A stretch of DNA of 10,056 nucleotides. It comes from Syntrophomonadaceae bacterium (GTDB lineage Bacteria; Bacillota; Dethiobacteria; DTU022). The DNA lies in contig SKWE01000099.1 of the NCBI GenBank assembly GCA_007129055.1, positions 1 to 10,056 on the forward strand, given 5' to 3'. Each line of letters begins with the position of its first letter. Position 1 is the first letter of the stretch. The translations under genes and the position numbers were made by a program. Under the pieces are notes generated by a model, which did no database searches, was not told the origin of the DNA, and was given only the letters and a program-made list of their open reading frames with translations. Positions 7,047-10,056 of this stretch are shown piece after piece.

Positions 7047-7253
7047 CCTGATAACGAAAGCTGAAGCGAGTATAAAGTGAAGGCATGGAAATGCCTGTGA
7101 AGCAAGACCTGAAGCGGGTTGGCCGACAGGAAGTCGGCCACCGAGTGGGAGCTTAGGATGAGCTTATCACGAGGGGAACTCAGGCGCAGGGTCGAAGCTG
7201 AACCGCTGCAGTTCCAGCCTGAGCGATCAGCGAGTAAAGATTTCGTAATCAGG
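7047..7253 (+). ncRNA. Candidate structured RNA upstream of ade (unidentified class)
   Basis: Read on the + strand, 7047-7059 (CCTGATAACGAAA) pairs with 7241-7253 (TTTCGTAATCAGG) in 12 of 13 positions. GCTGA (7060-7064) then pairs with TCAGC (7227-7231), leaving a 9-base bulge. Inside are four arms. AGGCAT-GGAA-ATGCCT (7081-7096) has a GNRA loop. TGGCCGAC-AGGAA-GTCGGCCA (7120-7140) is perfect. A weaker arm at 7145-7170 is closed by GTG/CAC with AGCT/AGCT around TAGGATG. CTCAGGC/GCCTGAG (7179-7185, 7217-7223) encloses GAAC/GTTC. The linkers are purine-rich. The region is more GC-rich than its flanks, and purine-rich loops occur on this strand only, which favours + strand transcription. I could not match it to RNase P RNA, tmRNA, 6S, SRP RNA, T-box or the riboswitches I know. 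It could be a cis-leader of ade or a separate small RNA. The paired bases are seen; the RNA itself is inferred. Confidence 0.55.
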
Positions 7254-7261
7254 CTAAATAG

Positions 7262-7293
7262 AGCCATTACCTGAGATGTAACCGGTAATGGCT
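7262..7293 (+). promoter_or_regulatory. Strong hairpin between the candidate RNA and ade
   Basis: AGCCATTACC (7262-7271) and GGTAATGGCT (7284-7293) form a perfect 10-bp stem with a 12-base loop, eight bases after the closing helix of the candidate RNA. The downstream bases, TAATCAGCAAACTT, lack a T run, so it is not a standard intrinsic terminator. It may be the 3' hairpin of the RNA or part of the ade leader. The remaining 92 bases up to ade are AT-rich with no confident promoter. Confidence 0.5.
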
Positions 7294-7385
7294 TAATCAG
7301 CAAACTTAAGAAACTATGCAAGGACTGTTATTAATAATAATGGATTGTCTAAATTTACATATATTATCCAAGCAGGAGGTAGATT

Positions 7386-9131
7386 ATGAAATTATATCCG
7401 CTGAGCAACCTGGAAGAGATGAAAGAGGTTATTGCCGTGGCCCGGGGCGATGAACCGGCCGACCTGTTATTAACAAACGGACGGGTAGTAAATGTCTTTA
7501 ACGGAGAAATAAATGAAACCAACCTGGCCATAAAAGGCACCATTATTGCAGCTATTGGCAGGGAATATAAACAGGGGAAAGAGATAATTGACCTGGAAGG
7601 AAAATACCTTACTCCGGGTTTGATTGATGCCCACCTGCATATTGAAAGCACACTGTTACAACCTGCCGAGCTGGCCCGCATAATAGTTGCCCGAGGCACT
7701 ACCAGCGTCATTAACGATCCCCATGAAGTGGCCAACGTCCTGGGTGTTAAGGGGGTGGAGATGATGTTAAAAGCGGCTGAAAACCTGCCCTGCGACTTTT
7801 TTTCCACCGTTCCTTCCTGCGTGCCGGCGACAAACATGGAAACTGCAGGGGCAGAAATAGATGCTGCGCAGGTGGAAAAACTGCTGCAGCATCCGGGTGT
7901 GGTAGGCCTGGGTGAAATGATGAATTATCCCGGGGTCCTGGAGGGCGACCCGGAGGTGATGGAAAAAATTCTTGCCTCCCATAGAATTGGAAAAGTGGTG
8001 GATGGCCATGCGCCGGGTTTAAGCGGTAGCGAGCTTCAGGCTTACCTTGCAGCCGGGATATCAACCGACCACGAAACAATTACTGCGGATGAAGCGCTTG
8101 AAAAAATAAACTGCGGGATGAAAGTAATTATCAGGCATGGGTCTGCATCTTCCAGCCTGGAAGAGCTTTTGCCGCTGGTAAATGCCGGTAATGTTGACAG
8201 CTTCATGTTTGGTAATGATGACCGTGAAGCGGCTGAGTTGATCAGCAAGGGGCATTTAGATGACCTACTGAAAACTGCCGTTAAAATGGGTTCAGATCCG
8301 GTAATGCTGATAAAAATGGCTACAATCAATGCCGCTGCACATTACAGGCTATACGATCGCGGAGCCCTGGCACCGGGGTTCCTGGCCGACATAGTCGTAT
8401 TTAATAACCTGAAAGACTTTAAAGCAGAGATGGTTGTTAAAAACGGAGTGTTGGCGGCCAGGCAGGGTAGCACCATCCTGGATATTGAGAAAAATAATTT
8501 TCCCGGCGAGGCTTTGCAGTCGGTAAATGTATTATCCGAATTAAAAGCGGATGATTTTGGTTATAACCCGGGAGCCGGTGACGTGCCTGTCATCGGAGTA
8601 GTTCCAGGACAACTGGTAACTGAAAAGCTCTACCTGGACCTGGAAAGAAGTGAAGGCGGTTTTGTCAGGGCAAACCCCGGGGCAGGGCTAAATAAAATAG
8701 CGGTTATTGAAAGGCACCATGCCAGTGGCAGGATGGCTGTCGCTCTCGTTAAAGGGCTGGAGCTTAACAGGGGTGCGCTGGCTTCAACCGTTGCCCACGA
8801 TTCCCACAATATCCTGGTAGCCGGAGTGGAAGAAAAGGCCATGGCTGCAGCGGTCAATGAGCTGATTAAAATGGGCGGCGGTTTTGTTGCTGTTAACGAA
8901 AACGGTGAAACACTGGCTTCCCTGTCGCTTCAAATAGCCGGACTGATGTCTCTTGAACAAGCCCCTGTTGTGGCTGAAGCGATGGATAAACTATTAAACG
9001 CAGCGAAAGCGCTGGGAAGTGGTTTGCCCCAGCCGTTTCTAACCCTGGCCTTTTTAGCCTTACCGGTTATTCCATCTTTGAAAATAACAGATCGCGGGCT
9101 TTTTGATGTAGACAACTTCACTTTTCTTTAG
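7386..9131 (+). CDS. ade: Adenine deaminase
   Basis: A 581-residue amidohydrolase of the AdeC type, converting adenine to hypoxanthine and ammonia in purine salvage; length is normal for the family. The metal-site motifs appear in order: GLIDAHLHIES (78-88, H83 and H85), NDPHEVAN (110-117), GHAPG (207-211), STDHE (226-230) and GNDDR (276-280). The C-terminal domain carries ERHH, the conserved AHDSHN motif, and the typical ending VIPSLKITDRGLFDV. AdeC enzymes usually use Mn2+ or Fe2+. AGGAGG (7374-7379) lies six bases before ATG 7386. It follows the structured gap described above and precedes a phosphatidyltransferase gene by 36 bases, so those two may share a transcript, though no functional link is obvious. 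Confidence 0.95.
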   Translation: MKLYPLSNLEEMKEVIAVARGDEPADLLLTNGRVVNVFNGEINETNLAIKGTIIAAIGREYKQGKEIIDLEGKYLTPGLIDAHLHIESTLLQPAELARIIVARGTTSVINDPHEVANVLGVKGVEMMLKAAENLPCDFFSTVPSCVPATNMETAGAEIDAAQVEKLLQHPGVVGLGEMMNYPGVLEGDPEVMEKILASHRIGKVVDGHAPGLSGSELQAYLAAGISTDHETITADEALEKINCGMKVIIRHGSASSSLEELLPLVNAGNVDSFMFGNDDREAAELISKGHLDDLLKTAVKMGSDPVMLIKMATINAAAHYRLYDRGALAPGFLADIVVFNNLKDFKAEMVVKNGVLAARQGSTILDIEKNNFPGEALQSVNVLSELKADDFGYNPGAGDVPVIGVVPGQLVTEKLYLDLERSEGGFVRANPGAGLNKIAVIERHHASGRMAVALVKGLELNRGALASTVAHDSHNILVAGVEEKAMAAAVNELIKMGGGFVAVNENGETLASLSLQIAGLMSLEQAPVVAEAMDKLLNAAKALGSGLPQPFLTLAFLALPVIPSLKITDRGLFDVDNFTFL

Positions 9132-9167
9132 TATACTTAGCCATCCGGTTAAAAAGGAGCCAAAAAT

Positions 9168-9737
9168 ATGCCAGTAAAGCTAACCCTGCCTAACCTGCTT
9201 TCTGCATCAAGAATTGTCTTTTTGCCGCTGCTCTACCTGCTGCTCTACTTTGGCTTGAACCAGGTATTTTTAATCACCTACATCATTGTCGGTTCAACGG
9301 ATTTTTTCGATGGTATTGCCGCCCGTAAACTGAACCAGGTATCCCATTTTGGCAAGGAACTTGATTCCCTGGCGGATCTTTTATTCTATGTGTCTTCGGC
9401 TTATTTTCTCTATTTATTACAGCCGGAAGCTATTTCCGCCAACTCAATCTACCTGATCGTTTTTTTCTCCCTGCTCGGGTTTTCCTTTATTCTTTCTGGG
9501 ATTCTCTTCCGCCGTCCGGTAATGATGCATACCATGATCTTGCGCTGGAATGCAGTTATGGTTTTCGTTATCGTGGTTGTTTCATTCTGGATTGATACAA
9601 CTCTACTGGTTCGCCTTGGCGCGATCATATACATCATTGGTTTTTTAGAAGAGGTCCTGATTTTTATCTTCTTCGGCAATGTAGATCCGGATACAAAATC
9701 AATTTTTCACCTGCTGGGCAGTAAAAAAGCAGGTTAA
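9168..9737 (+). CDS. CDP-alcohol phosphatidyltransferase family protein (PgsA-like)
   Basis: A 189-residue membrane enzyme with the full family motif D(x)2DG(x)2AR(x)8G(x)3D(x)3D, from D45 to D70: DFFDG, AAR, then G, D66 and D70. The four aspartates bind the metals and the CDP-diacylglycerol. Hydrophobic segments at roughly 15-45, 70-78, 92-113, 125-141 and 147-167 fit the six-helix fold. Family members transfer a phosphatidyl group to glycerol-3-phosphate, serine, inositol phosphate or another alcohol. The N-terminal LTLPNLLSASRI resembles PgsA, the phosphatidylglycerophosphate synthase, but the acceptor cannot be fixed by eye. AAGGAG (9154-9159) lies eight bases upstream of the ATG. The stop is six bases from that of the convergent small gene. 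Confidence 0.85.
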   Translation: MPVKLTLPNLLSASRIVFLPLLYLLLYFGLNQVFLITYIIVGSTDFFDGIAARKLNQVSHFGKELDSLADLLFYVSSAYFLYLLQPEAISANSIYLIVFFSLLGFSFILSGILFRRPVMMHTMILRWNAVMVFVIVVVSFWIDTTLLVRLGAIIYIIGFLEEVLIFIFFGNVDPDTKSIFHLLGSKKAG

Positions 9738-9743
9738 GTAAAT

Positions 9744-9902
9744 TTAGAAAGGCCCGTAATTTATAGCAACCACAATAGCGATAAATATCAGGGTTACTGC
9801 TAAAACTGCAAGTTGAAGTTTGATTACCCACTTAAACCATTTTATATAGCTCACCCCGGCCAACCCAAGGGCTATTAGCAGCATCGGTTTGCGATTACCC
9901 AT
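9744..9902 (-). CDS. Small membrane peptide, 52 residues
   Basis: A short gene on the minus strand: MGNRKPMLLIALGLAGVSYI begins it and NYGPF ends it. Two hydrophobic stretches (about 7-19 and 29-47) flank a basic, tryptophan-containing turn, YIKWFKWVIK. AGGGGGCGG lies about seven bases upstream of the ATG at 9902. It starts 29 bases after the stop of the preceding minus-strand frame, which suggests an operon. It is convergent with the phosphatidyltransferase gene, six bases apart. I do not recognise it. The ribosome binding site, the fit of the gene to its gap, and the membrane-like composition support it being real. Confidence 0.6.
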   Translation of the reverse strand: MGNRKPMLLIALGLAGVSYIKWFKWVIKLQLAVLAVTLIFIAIVVAINYGPF

Positions 9903-9931
9903 TTTTACCGCCCCCTGGAAATAATTTTGCT

Positions 9932-10056
9932 TTAGCTTTTAGCCGATTCGAGGCTTGCAACTAATGAAGTAACATATTCTTTTCGCGTTGTTTCATTGTT
10001 GATATTGATAACAGAGTGTTCATCGGCGCTGGAAAATATTAGTATGGGATAGACAA
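9932..10056 (-). CDS. 3' end of an unidentified gene
   Basis: An open minus-strand frame of 41 codons entering from the right edge and ending at TAA 9932-9934. Its C-terminus includes YPILIFSSADEHSVININ and ends SLVASLESAKS. It has no hydrophobic segment and looks like the end of a soluble protein. The small membrane peptide gene follows on the same strand after 29 bases. Too little is visible to name a family. It is supported by the open frame, plausible residue composition and tight spacing to its neighbour. Confidence 0.5.
   Translation of the reverse strand, partial: VYPILIFSSADEHSVININNETTRKEYVTSLVASLESAKS

Noticed and set aside
7047..7293. Known purine riboswitch, T-box or other standard leader upstream of ade
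   Set aside because: I could not find the conserved core bases of the purine, T-box, SAM, cobalamin, FMN, lysine, THF, Moco or cyclic-dinucleotide classes. A covariance search would be decisive.
7031..7321. 96-codon open frame on the minus strand in the gap before ade
   Set aside because: Low-complexity composition, no family resemblance, and it lies across the candidate RNA helices, which explain the sequence better.
9709..9734. ACCTGCT/AGCAGGT hairpin at the end of the phosphatidyltransferase gene as a terminator
   Set aside because: It lies within the coding region with a 12-base loop and no T run after it on either strand.

Overview
The window looks like a chromosomal segment from an anaerobic Bacillota, probably of class Clostridia. 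This is inferred from strong AGGAGG-type ribosome binding sites, several probable TTG/GTG starts, moderate GC, a consensus sigma-A promoter, and the gene mix (GTP-type PEP carboxykinase, tryptophanase, HDOD protein, adenine deaminase, serpin). No species can be named from the sequence alone. There is no phage, transposase, CRISPR, tRNA or rRNA gene.

Layout. Bases 1-2530 (+) hold the end of a nitroreductase gene and a GTP-dependent PEP carboxykinase gene (pckG). pckG changes reading frame once, at a run of seven A; otherwise it is complete. Bases 2591-3511 (+) hold a consensus promoter, a perfect 17-bp palindrome at its expected start point, and an HDOD signalling gene. Bases 3514-3587 are an almost perfect 74-bp palindrome between two convergent genes. 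Bases 3605-4993 (-) encode tryptophanase. It diverges from a small membrane protein gene (5076-5639, +) across a gap containing an inverted repeat. A lipoprotein serpin gene (5649-6893, -) follows, convergent with the membrane protein gene.

Bases 6894-7385 contain no gene. The middle of this gap (about 7047-7253) folds on paper into a compact multibranched RNA closed by a 12-of-13-pair helix, with further hairpins upstream and downstream. It matches no RNA class I can recall and is the best candidate here for something undescribed. It lies 5' of, and in the same orientation as, the adenine deaminase gene (7386-9131). That gene is followed by a CDP-alcohol phosphatidyltransferase gene (9168-9737). 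The right edge (-) holds the 3' end of an unidentified gene and a 52-codon membrane peptide gene, both convergent with the phosphatidyltransferase gene.

The genes do not form one pathway. They are mainly metabolic: PEP/oxaloacetate interconversion, tryptophan breakdown to indole, pyruvate and ammonia, adenine salvage, and phospholipid head-group synthesis. One signalling protein and one secreted protease inhibitor are added to these. The points most worth a second look are the RNA-like structure upstream of ade, the long palindrome, and the pckG frameshift.
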